DNA of 58,377 nt from Haplomitrium mnioides (lineage: Eukaryota; Marchantiophyta; Haplomitriopsida; Calobryales): NCBI GenBank assembly GCA_049999725.1, contig JBNGIS010020611.1, forward strand, positions 1 through 58,377, in the 5' to 3' direction. Below, one piece after another: positions 46,674 to 58,075 of the stretch (position 1 is its first letter; every line of letters begins with the position of its first letter). The position numbers were made by a program, and so were the translations under genes. A model generated the notes under the pieces. It ran no database searches. It was not told the DNA's origin and saw nothing but the letters and a program-made list of their open reading frames with translations.

Positions 46674-49480
46674 TAGGTAGAGCGCAACTATGGTTCTCCT
46701 TACCCCAAGAACCATAGCAACCTCCATGAATGGGGGCGGCGCCGGACAAGCTCTGAGAGGAAGATCGTGTACTATTGGGCCTAGAGAGGCGGGTGAATAA
46801 TTGCATAAGGCGGGGTTTTTTAAGAAAGAAAAAGGATGTTGAAATACGTGGAATGAAGGATTTGAGCCTTGAAAGCTACACCCTTGAAAATGTGTAGTTC
46901 TGCTCACGACCTATTACTAAGATGAAGACAAACAACAACGGGGGAAAGTGCTACCATGCTGAATACGGTTGGAATATAGAAGACAGGAACGTTGCTAGGA
47001 GAGGGAAATATGAGCGGCGGTCTGCAATGAGTCGAAGGATATAGAGGAGGCATGAAATCCCACATGCATGACGTTGCGTCACAACGAGTGTTATCCATAT
47101 TCATGGAGGTTGGATATATCCTCTGTTCATCGTGATTACCTGTAATCCCTATGAACCGTGACTAAAGACACATCTATGGGAGAAGCAAAGGGAAGGAAGA
47201 GGCATATGGTGGTAATAACTCGGACATCGCTCAACATCTATGGGGAGTTTGAATTGAAGCTATATGGGATACATTCAATTGAGTAGAAGTGGGTGGACCT
47301 ATATCATGTATGAAGGAAGGACAAAGCGTCATGCGAATCGGTTCTACTATCCAGCTGAACATCAAATCTTCAACTATATGCAATGACGAGAACGTGGGAT
47401 AAAAAAGAAGTGCATGGCTGAGTGTCAAATGGTCACAGAATAAGGGGCAAAACCAATAATGTGGGTTGATAGTCCAAATCGGCACAACAGGCTATTGTGA
47501 AGATTTGAGTACACTGTAGAAAATAAAGACACACTCAAGATGGCTCCTTCTGTTTGGGTGTTGTTGTTGCATTGCGCGCATGGCTTGGCTACAGCGCAAG
47601 AGGGGCATAGAGGCTGGACATTTTGTTGAAAGGGAGGAACCGCAACCTCTCTCCGCACCGTTGTCTGCTCTCAGTTCATCTGCCTAAATGCATGCATGAG
47701 AAAGAAGCCAACATCAAGAAGAAAAAGGAAGGTTTGTGCAAGGGGAATTTTTTGACAATAGAGGAATCGATTGAAAGAAGAAGAGAGGCATTGCCATACC
47801 TACTTGAAGGTGCTACTATCACTAGAGTTGCTTCTGATTTTTGGCTAAATGGGAAAGAATGAGCTAGGAGGCAGAGAGGCATAGCATTCGAGGAGAAGAA
47901 TGCACTAAGGAATTCAGAACTTGGGCTACACCTTTGAATGTCGCAAGAAGGACATACATGGGTGCTAAAAAACACCACCGCATGATCAAGGGAGCTCAGC
48001 TTGTAGTAAGCCATCGAAGTGGGAAATTGATGTATACTATATCATATGCATAGCATGAAGACCTGCGCAAAGAATGACTCAACACCAACCATCCCATTGG
48101 GAGTCTGTTTGATGAAGTCGCTGCGGTGGAAGAATTGATGGAGACAGAAGGCCAAGTACAAAGGAGGCCCAGCGATTCGTGATCATAAGTTGGTCCTGAA
48201 GATACAAAGACAAACTAAGATTCATGGATGAGGTTGTAAGGAATAGTCAATAGTTGAAGATAAAGGGATCACTGGAAGAAAGGTGAAAAGTTGAAAAAAA
48301 CAAACAAACAAACACGAAACATACTGACAAGGAAGAAAGGTTTTACCATAAGAACGTACACGTTGAGAGCCATGAAGATGATGGAGACACCCCTTGATAG
48401 AAGAACCGATGATCGTTGGTTGTTTTGGGGGTTCTGACAGAATAGCGAGAGGCGGTGTTCAGTGGTCCCATGTTTGTCATGACAGGAAAAGTAAGGGGTT
48501 GGCGTTGGCAGCTCAAAACAGTGGAAATGTTCCTTGCTAGGGTGAAGATATAAGGTTGTAAGAGTAAGTTAGAACAGAAGGCATGGAGGCAGAATATGAC
48601 TAAAAAGGAGGAATGGTAGGTGAAGGGAGTGGAGATTAAGGGTTGTGAAGAATATTGAGGGGAAGAGGATAGAGATCTGAGGATTATTGAATGAGGTGGC
48701 AAATAAGATTCTGCACAAGAAGGGTATGGGTTGCATGGTGTTAGTGGGGAAGTGCACCAACTATTTTGAGGGCTCAAGTCTGATGGTTCTTTTCACAAGG
48801 CGGTGGTTGGTAGTTAAGTTAATATAAAATTGAAAATAGTTGTTTGTTATATATCTTGTGTGTGAATTCAGTATCTTATCCTTTTATTAGAGTCTGCTAT
48901 GTGTTCTGTATTTGGGGAAGTTTATGTAGAATGTTAGTAAATCTCCAAGTTGTGAGAGTAGTTGCGTTTTGTAGGGATTCTTCATGAGAGATGAGTGGAA
49001 CTTACTATTCCAGTAGAGATATAAGAGAGGGAAGAGTAGAGAAGTGAATACTTGAGGTATTATGTCCCAAGTGGGAAGCCGAACAATCTGAAACTTTACC
49101 TGCATTGATTACTAGTTAAACATGTATTCAGTAAAGTGCTATTTCTGTTATAGTGAATACATGTGATTTCAGTTTACGCATCTATCTTGGAGTGTTCTTT
49201 CTAGTTGAAACATCTAAAAGCAGACGCATTTGCATTATTTCTTTTCTGTTATAGGCTACTACTCCTGAACCAGAAGACAAACCAACAAACCAACACTCGT
49301 TTGCAAGTCCAAAGCTGATCTTGAGGGAAGAGAAAGCACCCTCATGATCTCTTGTGTTCTTGTAGACGTTACTACCACCACAACCAAGTGTATCTCTACA
49401 TAGCCCGATCAGCGGGGTGCCTTACCTATTCCAACCCAGTTACTCAAATCCAGAAGTTAGGCTACATACTACAACACTAA
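46082..49480. other. No recognisable gene; includes a (CT)15 microsatellite at 46641-46670
   Basis: The right part of the composite insertion has many short open frames but none with a domain I recognise. A repeated AAAGACTTTT motif lies at 46083-46160. The last 200 bp lead to the inverted end of the element. Confidence 0.5.
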
Positions 49481-49528
49481 CCAAAAGCAGGGCTCCTCCC
49501 CCTATGTCCTAAGCTTCAAGACCTAACA

Positions 49529-50515
49529 ACTGTCAAGAAGAGGCATCAAACATTGAACTGAAATGCTAGACAACGAAGCATCTTATCAAGTGCAAGCACG
49601 TTACATTTATTTGTAATGCTAGACAAGCAAACATCTTCTCAAGAGAAATATTATACATTCAATTGTGATGCTAAACAAAAAAGCATCTCCTCAAATGCAA
49701 GCATCATAGATTTAATTGTAATGTTAGACAAACAAGCATCTTGTCAAGAGAAAACATCATACATTCAATTGTAATACTTAAACATCAAGCATGTCATAAA
49801 GAGCAAGCATCATACATTTAAATGTAATGCTAGACAAGCAACATCTCCTTGAAGGCAAGCATCAAGCATTCAATTGTAATACTAGACAAGCTGGCATCTT
49901 GCTAAGAGCAAGTATCATACATTCAGTTGTTGTGCTAGACAAGAAAGCATCTCGTCACAAGCAAGCAACATACATTCAATTCTAATGCTAAACAAGCAAG
50001 CATCTTCTATAGAGCAAGCATCATACATTCAATTGTAGTGTAGGACAAGCAAGCATCTCGTCAATAGCAAGCATCATGCATTAAATTGTTATGTAGACAA
50101 GGAAGCATCTCGCTAAGAGCAAGCATCATACATTCAGTTGTAATTCTAGACAAGCAAGCATCTTGCTAAGAGCAAGCATCATACATTCAATTGTAATGCT
50201 AGACAAGCAAGCATCTCATCAAGAGCAAGCATCATATATTCTAGTGTAATGCTAGAAAAGTAAGCATCTTGTCAAGAGCAAGCATCATACATTCAATTGT
50301 AATGCTAGACAAGCAAGCATCTCTTCAAGACCAAGCATCATACATTCAATTGTCATGATAGACATGCAAGTATCTTGTCAAGAGGAAGCATCAAACATTC
50401 AATTGCAATGCTACACAATGAAGCATCTTGTCAAGTACAAGCATCATATATTCAATTGTTATACTAAACAACCAAGCATCTTGTCCAGAGAAAACATCAT
50501 GCATTCAATTGTAGC
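49529..50515. repeat. 53-bp satellite array in the gene 2 intron, right block
   Basis: It is the same monomer as 34036-39055, about 18 copies, resuming after the ACTGT duplication. The whole array before insertion was about 6 kb. Confidence 0.95.
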
Positions 50516-51101
50516 AAGAAGAGAGTTTATGCTCACATAGACTCTATTGTTTATATTTCAATTTTAGCCTTGTCTGCAATAGACTAAAGCCAAAAAATGA
50601 ATTTGATTCTTGGTGGTGACCTTAGCCTTGCAACAAGTTTTGTTTTTGTTCCTTAAAATGAAGAGCCATTGTAAAAAAAATTGAAAGAATTGTTTTTATT
50701 GTTTGCAAATCCTATGCACATATAGGATTTGTTCTTGTTTCTTTTAAAACCAGTCGCGACAACATTCCCAACAAGTTGTGATATTGGTGTTGATGTATTG
50801 GTCCTATGCGCGTATATGATCAATTGTTGTCTCTACTCATCCTAAATGCTCAAAGGATGTGTTCTAGTAACCTTTGTTTGCAAATCTTTTTTTTTTTCTT
50901 TTTGAAACAGATTTTCCTTTTTTCAAGTTGCCTAAAGTTTATTTTTAATCTTTTACAAAGTGTTTTGTTTCTACAAATTCAGACATTTGTTTAAGATAAC
51001 TTGAATGTTTGTGGCACCTTAGGTTGTGTTTTGAAGCTACAAGTATCGACATATATTTTACTGAATTACCTCTATCCCCTTCGTGCTTTGTGATGATGCA
51101 G
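50516..51101 (+). other. 3' part of the gene 2 intron with isolated palindromes
   Basis: After the satellite come an ATGCTCACATAGACTC palindrome relic (50530), a hairpin CAAATCCTAT-GCACAT-ATAGGATTTG at 50706-50731, GGTCCTATGCGCGTATATGATC (50800), a T-rich tract and the acceptor TGATGATGCAG at 51091-51101. The short palindromes are of the same type as those in gene 1 introns and may be the unexpanded form of the intron content. Confidence 0.6.
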
Positions 51102-52902
51102 TCAAATATAATCGCCAATTGTTTCTTCATTGTGACCAACAAATGAAAGAAAGATCAAAACTTGCGAACCATCGAAGAAAATGTTATGTCGATGGTCAAA
51201 AGTACTTAGGAATTGTCATTGATGGAATGGATCAGAAGAAAAATTGTTATTCCACACTGGTCTTCGCCACCAAAAAACATTGATAAAGATTGTTTGGTGG
51301 TGTACACGTTGTTGGTGCCTTAATATTCAATCATGCTTTTTTGTTCGATGGTCTTCTTAACGTACGGAAACTTGAGAAGCGATTCTAATTTGACAGTTAC
51401 TGTGCTCAACAAAATATTATGTGACACTGAAGGCCCGTTGCCTCCAACTTTGTATCTTTAGTTGGACAACACGACACAAGAGAATAAGAATTCTATTATG
51501 TTTGGATATCTTAGTCTCCTTATTGCCAAGAATGTTTTTTGAAAAATCAAGGTGGGATTTCTTATGGTTGGCGATACTCATGATCAAATTGATCAAATGT
51601 TCAGCGATTCTTGAAACGTTTAAAACGTGTCAAAGCTTTCACGATTACGAGTCTTAGTGAGGCGCTTCAATTATCTTATAATGCTAAACCTCAGGTGCCT
51701 CTTTTGTTGGAAACTTGGGATTTCAAAATGTTTCTGCAGCAATGTCCCTCTCTGGTTCAAAGGATACTTGATATTACTTTTAATCAACAATTCAAGTTTC
51801 AGTTAAATGATTCTAAGACAAAGATTTGGAGCGAACAACTTTCAACAGATGAATTTTGACTACCTATGGATGGTATTTCTCAACTCAAGTGCCTCCTTGA
51901 AGTGGATAGAGAAATTTTGAGTACAATGTTGATTCCTCTCAAGGCATGTTCTAAAATCAAATGATCTCAAAAGGAAGAACGAGAAGTGGATGCCAAGAAA
52001 GTAGTATTTTCAATAAAGGACAATTTAAGTCAAAACTGCTATAAAATCCTTACAAATTCTGATATTCAATGGTGGAATGACTTTTTTCTTGCCCAATAAG
52101 AGATTGCAGCCTACATCCTTGAAAAAAAAGACGACGACTCGAAGCAAAATTTACCTTTCCACCTTCACAACCACCAAACACTTGTAATGATTTTCAAAAT
52201 GGTTGTCTAGATTCTCAGCTTCATGCTCAACAGACACAAGAAGACACTCTAGTACAATAAATACTTTCTCCATGTCGAGCAATCTATGATGGAGCACCTA
52301 AGCTGCAAGAAGGGACTCTTTTGCACAATACTTGATATAGTCATAAATTTGGCAATCTACATGAGATGAAAGCTAGAATGTTTATTTGTGTTGTTGCATC
52401 TCTGGATCCAAAGAGTAGACCATTTTTTGGTTGCCAAAGTTCTCAAAGATTTGTCATTTGATGAGGAAGATCTTCCAAACCCGAAACGAGTACAAGTTCA
52501 ATGGTTTGCTTGTTTGGCTGAAGATGCATTTTTTGGACAATACTTTCCAGAAAAAATAGCAACAACAAAAGGGAAACGCAAATCCAAGTTACATATTGAA
52601 GTACTTGATGTTACACAAATCACGATTCTGTCTTTTGATTTTCTTGTTACCAAAAAAAACCAATTGAAGAAGACCACTCTAGCTACCATTAAAGCAAATC
52701 TATTTGAGTACGAAAGACAAAAAGCCCTCAATCTTGAAATGCGTCAAAGAGATTCAATCACTATCATTAACACTAAGATAGATCAAGCAAACCTTTTTGA
52801 ATCTTTTGAAGTTGAATCCAAAGAAGTCGAGATGAGTGACTAAAGTCATTCAAGAATTTTATTTTATATTTTTCATTTTCAAGTATATTGTAATTTTAGA
52901 TT

Positions 52903-53025
52903 TGTTATAGGGACCATATATATAACCCTATATGAGGAGCTGTACTTATTCATTCACTCATTCATTCTATACTACTCTTGCTCTCGGAAGCTCTTATGTG
53001 TATGTGCGGTGCTCATGCGATAACA
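52903..53025 (+). repeat. 123-bp 5' LTR of copia element 2
   Basis: It begins TGTTATAGGG and ends GCGATAACA, giving a perfect TGTTAT/ATAACA inverted terminus. It contains a TATATATA box (52917). GTTATCAGCACGA follows immediately as the primer-site motif, the same word as at 58239. Confidence 0.75.
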
Positions 53026-54867
53026 TGTTATCAGCACGAAAGGACTCTATTTTTTTTTCTCTCCAGCTCCCGCATGCGCTTCACCAACACCTGAGAGAAC
53101 ACCAGTGTCACTTTTCTTTCCTATGCACCAGAAACTTTTTTCCCATCTATTTTTTTTCCCCGCGCGGAATGGTCTAACACTGTCAGTTTGCAGTGCTCCC
53201 TTATTTTCCCCTCACTTGAATGTTCTATCTATTATTTTCCTTTCTAAAATATCACTTTTTTTTCCCTCCTTCACGACCATCATATGGGCTAAGGCTCCTC
53301 CATTCTGCTCGGGTCTCGCTCCTTCATTCTACTCACGACTCGCTCCTTCGTTCTGCTTGTGGCTTGCTCCTTTGCCCTACTCGCGATTCACTCTTTGCTT
53401 TTGATTGAGGCTCACTATTTGCACTAGCTCGTGGCTCATCATTTCCTTCATCTCGCAGCTCGCCATTTGCTTCTGCTCACAGCCTACTATTTACTTGTGC
53501 TCGCGGTTCTCCTTCACCCTACCCGAAGGTGTGTCTCTCTATTGTTGTTCGCAACTCATCTTTTGTTGACTCGCAAACGCCCGCATTCTTGCTCGACATT
53601 GTTTTTCTCTTCAATCAAGGAGACTCCTCACCAGCTAGTCCTTGCGAACTACTTACTCATGGTGGACAACAACTCCATTTGTACTCATCTTATCTAGAGG
53701 ACTACACTTTTGTTTTTCTAGTCGACCACTCATTTGAGTGACATTCTGCGACCACTCAATTGGAGACTTTTCTCCTACTCTAGTTCCATCATTCATCCCT
53801 TTCTTTTTCCCTTCCTTATTGGTTGTTCTTCATCTGCTCGACGATACCTGAGCAACTTGGCTCACGATTTGCTAATTCACCGACCCTATGCATGCTCAGA
53901 GCTAACGTCTATGTTTATAACTCTGGACTATATATCTTCACCATTTCTTCATGACATCAGAGAATCCTGAACCTCTTTCATCTTACCTTCATAGAACTTG
54001 GATCTCACATTCTGATACCAGCTTGCTTTGTTTTTGAACAAGTCTTATCCCTATCATTGAGGTGAGCACATTCAAGCAAGGGAACAATGAGACACAAGCT
54101 GCACAAACCTATGCACAAGTTCGACCCACCTATTTATGCAACATCGAAGACCCATGCGACTACATCAACACTCAACAAAAGATTGACGCTGCATCTTGTC
54201 AATTCAAGCTCTTTCGCTCTGTGCTTCATCACTTCCTGGTTCAACTTTCTCAACTTATCCCATTGATTATATTCTGGTTCTTTCTCTTTGCTACTGAATG
54301 ATCTCATTTCTCATGAGGGATACAATTGTTGATTCTGGATCACATCCTGTTACAAGAGAATCATACTAACCTGAGCTCTAACCCTACCACACTATGAGAT
54401 CAACCTTTATCTGGCCAGCCTGCAATGACTCTATTCTTTTTACAATACCATATTTGCAAAAAGACACCACGACAATAGGAGGCCAAGGTCCGGTTTAACT
54501 CAAGACCGACCAACAGGGCAGATCTGGGGGATACGATATTGGCACATCTAAAGACATAGAAGATCATTACCAAGGCAGTCTCTTCATTCATTAGCAACAT
54601 TTCATTCTTTCATTTCAAGTTCTTGATGATTCATACCGACCGTCTCGCAGCTAGTCCAGTTATTTCCTGTTTTCATTTCAATTATTTCATTTTTCCACTT
54701 AAGGCAGAAAACATAAACAGGTACTAAGGTCCATGATCGACTAGACTTTGGTCCATCATACATCTGTACACAGTACAAAACATTGCAGCCCTGACCCAGC
54801 AGCTGCACTCACCAGCACTCTTGGTTTATCTACCTCTTTCACATGAACTTCTTGCAAAACAAAGAAC
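53026..54867 (+). other. Leader of copia element 2 with degenerate CTCGCGACTCG tandem repeats
   Basis: The primer motif TGTTATCAGCACGA is at 53026. From about 53300 to 53560, units of about 28 bp such as TACTCACGACTCGCTCCTTCG repeat with heavy divergence. No gene is seen before the gag ATG at 54868; the C/T-rich open frames here are compositional. Confidence 0.6.
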
Positions 54868-55640
54868 ATGCCAAACATGACATCTGTTGAATCTTTGAAA
54901 TTTCAAGCCCTGAAACTGGATGGCTCCAACTACTGTTCTTGGTCACTTGATGTCATGACATACTTGACATCCAAAGCCATTCGTGAAGTCATCAACTCAA
55001 ATGACAACGTCACCCCATGTGACGAAGCCAGGGCACTGATCCTACTCAGACATCATATGGTCGAACTCTTCAGGCTTCAATACCTTAATTTTCATAGTCC
55101 CCATGTACTATAGAAAGAATTCAAACTCAGATTCGACCATCTGATGACAATATCGAGACATGATTGGATCAACCTACGAGTTCATGACCACACGTCCATT
55201 ACAAATTACAACAACAAATTATTTCACATAGTCTCACAACTAGCAATCTGTGGCCACCTAGTGACCAATGAAGAACAGATAGAGAAAACTCTATCTACAT
55301 TTCTTGTGAGCAATCTCATCTTGGCATCTCAATTTCGCAACATGCGATTTACTCGGTATTACGAACTCATAGCATACATGCTACTTGCCAAAAAGCACCA
55401 ACTACTACTCGTAGAAAATGCCAAGAAACAACCCCCAGGGTCCGCCGCACCCCACTTGAACCCCAAATCACATTTTCTAGGCTCCAGCCTTTACCCTCGC
55501 TCTAGGAGCAAGCAATTCTCCAGAGGTAGAGGAAGAAGTAACCTCAAATTCAAGGGGAGCGTAAGCCGGCCTACCAATAGTCGACCTCCTCATGCAAACC
55601 ACCGAGACAGAAATCTCAATTGTCACACCCCGACAACCAC
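54868..55640 (+). pseudogene. Copia gag (element 2)
   Basis: The first ATG at 54868 gives MTSVESLKFQALKLDGSNYC, then SWSLDVMTYLTSKAIREVI, the usual start of copia Gag. A stop near 55111 separates this from FKLRFDHLMTISRHDWINL, SITNYNNKLFHIVSQLAICG, EEQIEKTLSTFLVSN and a basic Arg/Gly-rich C-terminus (SRGRGRSN). A zinc knuckle CNRCGTRGHTQHTC follows in another frame at about 55740. The single stop and the frameshift mark decay. Confidence 0.85.
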
Positions 55641-55735
55641 ATAATATGTACCCCAACGTACATGGGACAATAGAGGTGGCAAGCAATCATATAGAGGCTG
55701 ACGGAATACATCTGACCCGCGCCAACAACAACAAA

Positions 55736-57110
55736 CTACATGCAATAGGTGTGGTACACGTGGCCACACCCAACACACATGTAGAGTGTCACCGCACCTA
55801 GTGCGCCTCTACCAGCAAAGCACCAAACTTCACACTCATGAGGTACATGGCAACTTATTGGAAATGACAGATAACGATGAGTATCCACAATACACGATAC
55901 ATCTTGAAAGTCACATGACTCAATCAACAATGTCTGACAAGAAACATAGATGTGAGATAACATATACTATAGACAGTGGGTCATCGCATACTATTTTGTA
56001 GGACCGCAAATATTTCTCATGCATCACTCCTTCTTCCAGGCCAATGACTACTATTATAGGCCACAATCAAATTGAAGAAGGACATGGTCCAACAACCATC
56101 ATTTTTCTAAATGGAACAAGACTGGATATCAAATCAGCAATTTATGCACCTGCGGTAACCAAAAATCTCATCAATTTCAGAGATATCAAACAAAACCATT
56201 TTCACATTCAAACAAGATTATTTAAGAGCAAAGAAGTCCTCCACATCCTGACTCAAACCGTAACAGGCTTTGACATACGAGAATCTTTCCCCCTATCACC
56301 ATAGGGATTATATACCACAAAAATATTTTCATTCCATGCCTCTATCAAAACGGTATCTACAGCCATTACATGGCATAACCGTCTTGGACATCCAAGTCGT
56401 GACATGTTCTACCGCATTAAGAAGGACAGCAAAGGCATACCAAAAAATGTGCACCCACTGCCACTACAAACCCCATGCTTGGCATGCACACAAGGAAATT
56501 TGAAAATTGCACCTTCTCATGACAAGACAACAATCTAGATCCCCTGATTTCTCAAGCGGATCCATGTTGATGTTTGTGGGCCTATCCACCCACCCTTAGA
56601 ACCATTCAGATACTTTCTCATCACCATCGATGCATCATCCAAATGGTCAGAAGTAAATCTTCTTACAACAAAAAACATGGTCTTCTCGAAACTTTTGTCC
56701 CAAATTCTGAAACTCTCGGTGCAATTCCCTGATTACCCAATCAGAAACCTAAGAGTGGACAATGCTGGAGAATTCTCTTCACAAACTTTTGATGACTTTT
56801 GCACATCTGTTGGTATAAACATACAGTACTCAGTACCACATGTACATTTCCAAAACGGCATTGCAGAATCGGCTATTAAGAGAATCTAACTCATAGCAAG
56901 ACCACTACTTCTCAACTAAAATCTCCTCACCTCTGCTTAGGGACATGCAATCATGCATGCAGCAACTCTATTGCGTTATAGACCATTTGCATTCAACAAG
57001 AATTCCCCGCACAAACTTATAGCAGAAATTCCAGTAGATTTATCACATCTACGCACTTTTGGTTGCTTGGTCTTCGTCCCAATATTATGACCTGTGAAGC
57101 TAGAGGCTTC
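55736..57110 (+). pseudogene. Copia protease and integrase remnants (element 2)
   Basis: In order: the zinc knuckle; YTIDSGSSHTIL (about 55965), the aspartic protease D-S-G site; ITWHNRLGHPSRDMFYRI (about 56365) with a CLACTQG zinc motif; IHVDVCGPIHPPLEPF (about 56560), the first integrase Asp; LRVDNAGEFSSQTFDDFC (about 56750), the second; and FQNGIAESAIKRI (about 56850), the Glu region. LRTFGCLVFVP (57050) is the last match. Frame changes at about 56300 and stops after 56886 make it inactive. Confidence 0.85.
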
Positions 57111-58075
57111 GCCGAATTCTCCTCATGTGACTTTGATGTTGAGTGCACATTGAATATGAGAGGTGGGTTGAAGTGTGGCTGCAATCATCAATACACAACA
57201 AATTCTACAAAGAAAGAATACTCAATACAAAAATATTGTGGAAATCCTCACTCTTTACTCCAAATGCTCTCACACAAATCACTCTTGCTCTCACCCTTCT
57301 AACTCTCAACACACTCCTCACTCTATGAAAGACTACCCCTCAAGTGCTTGCCCTCCAATGAGTCTTCAAAGTAGCTCCTCCAAGAGCTCCTCCAAGCGCT
57401 TCTCTAAAGGTCTCTCACAACTCTCAAAATCTCCAAATGAAAACCAAATCCCAACTCAAGCTCAACCCCCTCTCCTCTCTTCTCCTCCTCCTTATATACT
57501 AGTCTAGATAATTACTAGAAGTAAAACTAAATATTCTATCACCCTAGGTAAATAATCTATGGTGATTATCTCTCTAATTATTAATTCCTACAAGTGCTCC
57601 TCAAGTATCTCCACCTTTTGTTTTCTTCTTCAAGAAGAAGCTTCTCATTTGGAGCTTCTCTTGTCAAAGAATCTCAACAATTGGTCCAAGACTTTTCTAC
57701 CTTGTATTTGTCCCTACAAACAATTCCTAAGATGATACTTCGAGATTCCCTCAAAGAATAAGTCAAAGAACAAATTGACTTTTCTTGACTTTTCTCCTCT
57801 TTAGTCTATTCTAGAAGAATCTCTATAAAATCATTAATACTAAGTCAATTTGCCTGTACTATACCTTGTTGGAAAGCTTGTCAAGTAAGCTTTCTACCCA
57901 TATAATAATATTTGTATTTTCTAATTTTTAGATACTCTCTGTTTTGACTTTTCTGCAGCTCACTTTTGTAACTTTGATCGGTTATAACTTCCGGTTTACA
58001 AGAGCTTTTCCACTTCTGTAAATTGGTACTAATTACTTAAGCACTATTATATCCCTGTATAAAATATCAGCTTCT
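57111..58075. other. AT- and C/T-rich stretch, no gene assigned
   Basis: Copia similarity ends near 57110. The following 960 bp have no coding domain. Repeated CTCTAACTCTCAAC, CTCCTCCAAG words and a TCTTCTCCTCCTCCTTATATA segment (about 57480) look like LTR sequence, but no matching second copy is in the window. Confidence 0.4.

Larger units (their letters stand above)
39061..49528 (+). mobile_element. 10.5-kb composite LTR-type insertion carrying host-gene fragments
   Basis: The block starts TGTTGGGACT, ends GACCTAACA, and is flanked by ACTGT, so it behaves as an LTR-type insertion into the satellite. The first 48 bp and the last 48 bp are also inverted matches around the shared word CATAGGGGGAGGAGCCCTGC. 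A copy of the first 330 bp recurs at 44866, as if a second LTR began there. Between them lie minus-strand fragments of PRP38B and XPO2; after the second copy comes a gypsy integrase tail. A simple two-LTR layout does not fit: the 44866 repeat does not resemble 39400-43700 beyond its first 300 bp. It may be two nested or recombined relatives. The orientation given is that of the integrase remnant. Confidence 0.6.
32322..52843 (+). pseudogene. Gene 2, arm B copy: transposase-like (DUF7869-like) protein, split by a satellite-filled intron
   Basis: The N-terminal part is 32322-34030 and the C-terminal part 51102-52843 (acceptor TGATGATGCAG). Order: LEFQDSS start; palindrome-coded segment; KLKRISCCQNNCLSLCK (about 33448); SWFTLHGGAFVCRRAFKLIL (33604-33660), a Cys-containing helix; KCNRFAICETC (about 33970), a second CxxC; then after the intron HRRKCYVDGQKYLGIVIDGMDQ (about 51165-51230), LDNTTQENKNS (about 51460) and FLMVGDTHDQIDQMFS (about 51562-51610). 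The D, D and H-D residues fit an RNase-H-like nuclease, as I recall for the uncharacterised DUF7869 family seen in plants and animals. The tail has LPNPKRVQVQWF and ends MSD. Stops and frameshifts occur at several places, so this copy is inactive as read. The transposase role is inferred, not shown. Confidence 0.6.
26947..52902 (-). mobile_element. Arm B of the two-gene repeat element, with satellite expansion and a nested composite insertion
   Basis: The strand given is that of gene 1. From the left: the doubled CCGCTACT terminus, an AT-rich tract (27000-27280), the subterminal palindrome array, gene 1 (minus), the shared promoter, and gene 2 (plus), whose second half follows a 53-bp satellite and a 10.5-kb insertion. 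The first 6.8 kb are colinear with arm A in inverted orientation; beyond 33743 arm A is missing. The right limit at 52902 is where a copia LTR begins; no second CCGCTACT terminus was found, so the true outer end is unknown. Confidence 0.65.
52903..57110 (+). mobile_element. Copia element 2, short LTR, truncated after integrase
   Basis: The left LTR (52903-53025) is followed by a primer site, a 1.8-kb leader, gag, a zinc knuckle, protease and most of integrase. Similarity to copia stops near 57110; no reverse transcriptase, RNase H or right LTR is seen. It starts 59 bp after the gene 2 stop, so it may have removed or displaced the outer end of arm B. Confidence 0.8.

Noticed and set aside
49140-49480. 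A gene exon before the right end of the composite insertion
   Set aside because: A CTGTTATAG|GCTACT acceptor-like word is present, but no frame downstream resembles a protein.
39061-49528. Pack-MULE or Helitron as the carrier of the captured genes
   Set aside because: Ends are TG...CA with a 5-bp duplication, not a 9-bp duplication or a TC...CTRR end with a hairpin.
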